Shown here in pieces: positions 5,830-5,850 of a DNA stretch of 5,850 bases. Every line of letters begins with the position of its first letter. Positions within the stretch are counted from its first letter, which is position 1. Source of the DNA: Roseburia sp. CAG:10041_57 (GTDB lineage Bacteria > Bacillota > Clostridia > Lachnospirales > Lachnospiraceae). The stretch lies in NCBI GenBank assembly GCA_001916965.1, contig MNTL01000019.1:1-5850 (forward strand). Reading direction: 5' to 3'. The notes below the pieces were generated by a model. It had not been told where the DNA came from, searched no databases, and worked only from the letters and a program-made list of their open reading frames with translations. The translations under genes and the position numbers were made by a program.

Positions 5830-5850
5830 TTGAGGGCAAAAATTAGACCG

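Noticed and set aside
1..5850. Search for CRISPR repeats, insertion-sequence ends, tRNA/rRNA genes, phage or defence genes
   Set aside because: No regularly spaced repeats, transposase motifs, target-site duplications, cloverleaf sequences or such protein families were seen on either strand.

Overview
The window looks like ordinary chromosomal DNA from an anaerobic Gram-positive gut Clostridium relative, most likely a Lachnospiraceae member. This is inferred from moderate-to-low GC, strong AGGAGG-type ribosome binding sites, TG-extended -10 promoters, a formate/nitrite channel typical of fermenters, and a short 23S rRNA methyltransferase without a TRAM domain. No genus can be fixed by eye.

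Layout, left to right. Bases 3-95 (+) are the 3' end of an alpha/beta-hydrolase esterase. It is followed on the same strand by a NodB-type polysaccharide deacetylase (138-821) and a formate/nitrite transporter family channel (919-1764). A 12-bp perfect stem at 1769-1803 acts as a shared, bidirectional terminator between this channel and a convergent minus-strand pair. That pair, transcribed leftward, is an RmlD-like NAD(P) sugar-nucleotide reductase (3083-3931) followed, with a 1-nt stop/start overlap, by a sodium:dicarboxylate/amino-acid symporter of the GltP/GltT type (1809-3083). A 148-bp AT-rich divergent promoter region (3932-4079) separates the pair from a plus-strand GNAT acetyltransferase (4080-4568). 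After a short gap with its own well-formed promoter comes an RlmD/RlmCD-type 23S rRNA uracil-C5 methyltransferase (4642-5802). The last 48 bases hold a short dyad, resembling an NrdR box, and no identifiable gene.

How the genes work together: the esterase and deacetylase could cooperate in removing ester and N-acetyl groups from glycans. The FNT channel probably moves formate or a related small anion across the membrane, and the symporter imports acidic amino acids or C4-dicarboxylates. The reductase/symporter pair is probably co-transcribed and translationally coupled, but no shared pathway is evident. The methyltransferase is ribosomal housekeeping.

I saw no insertion sequence, phage gene, CRISPR array, tRNA, rRNA or defence-like cassette. 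I found no convincing new system. The items worth a second look are modest: the apparent early end of the deacetylase, the overlapping reductase/transporter pair, the overlapping -35 elements of the divergent promoter region, the AANAT-like acetyltransferase, and the dyad at the right edge.
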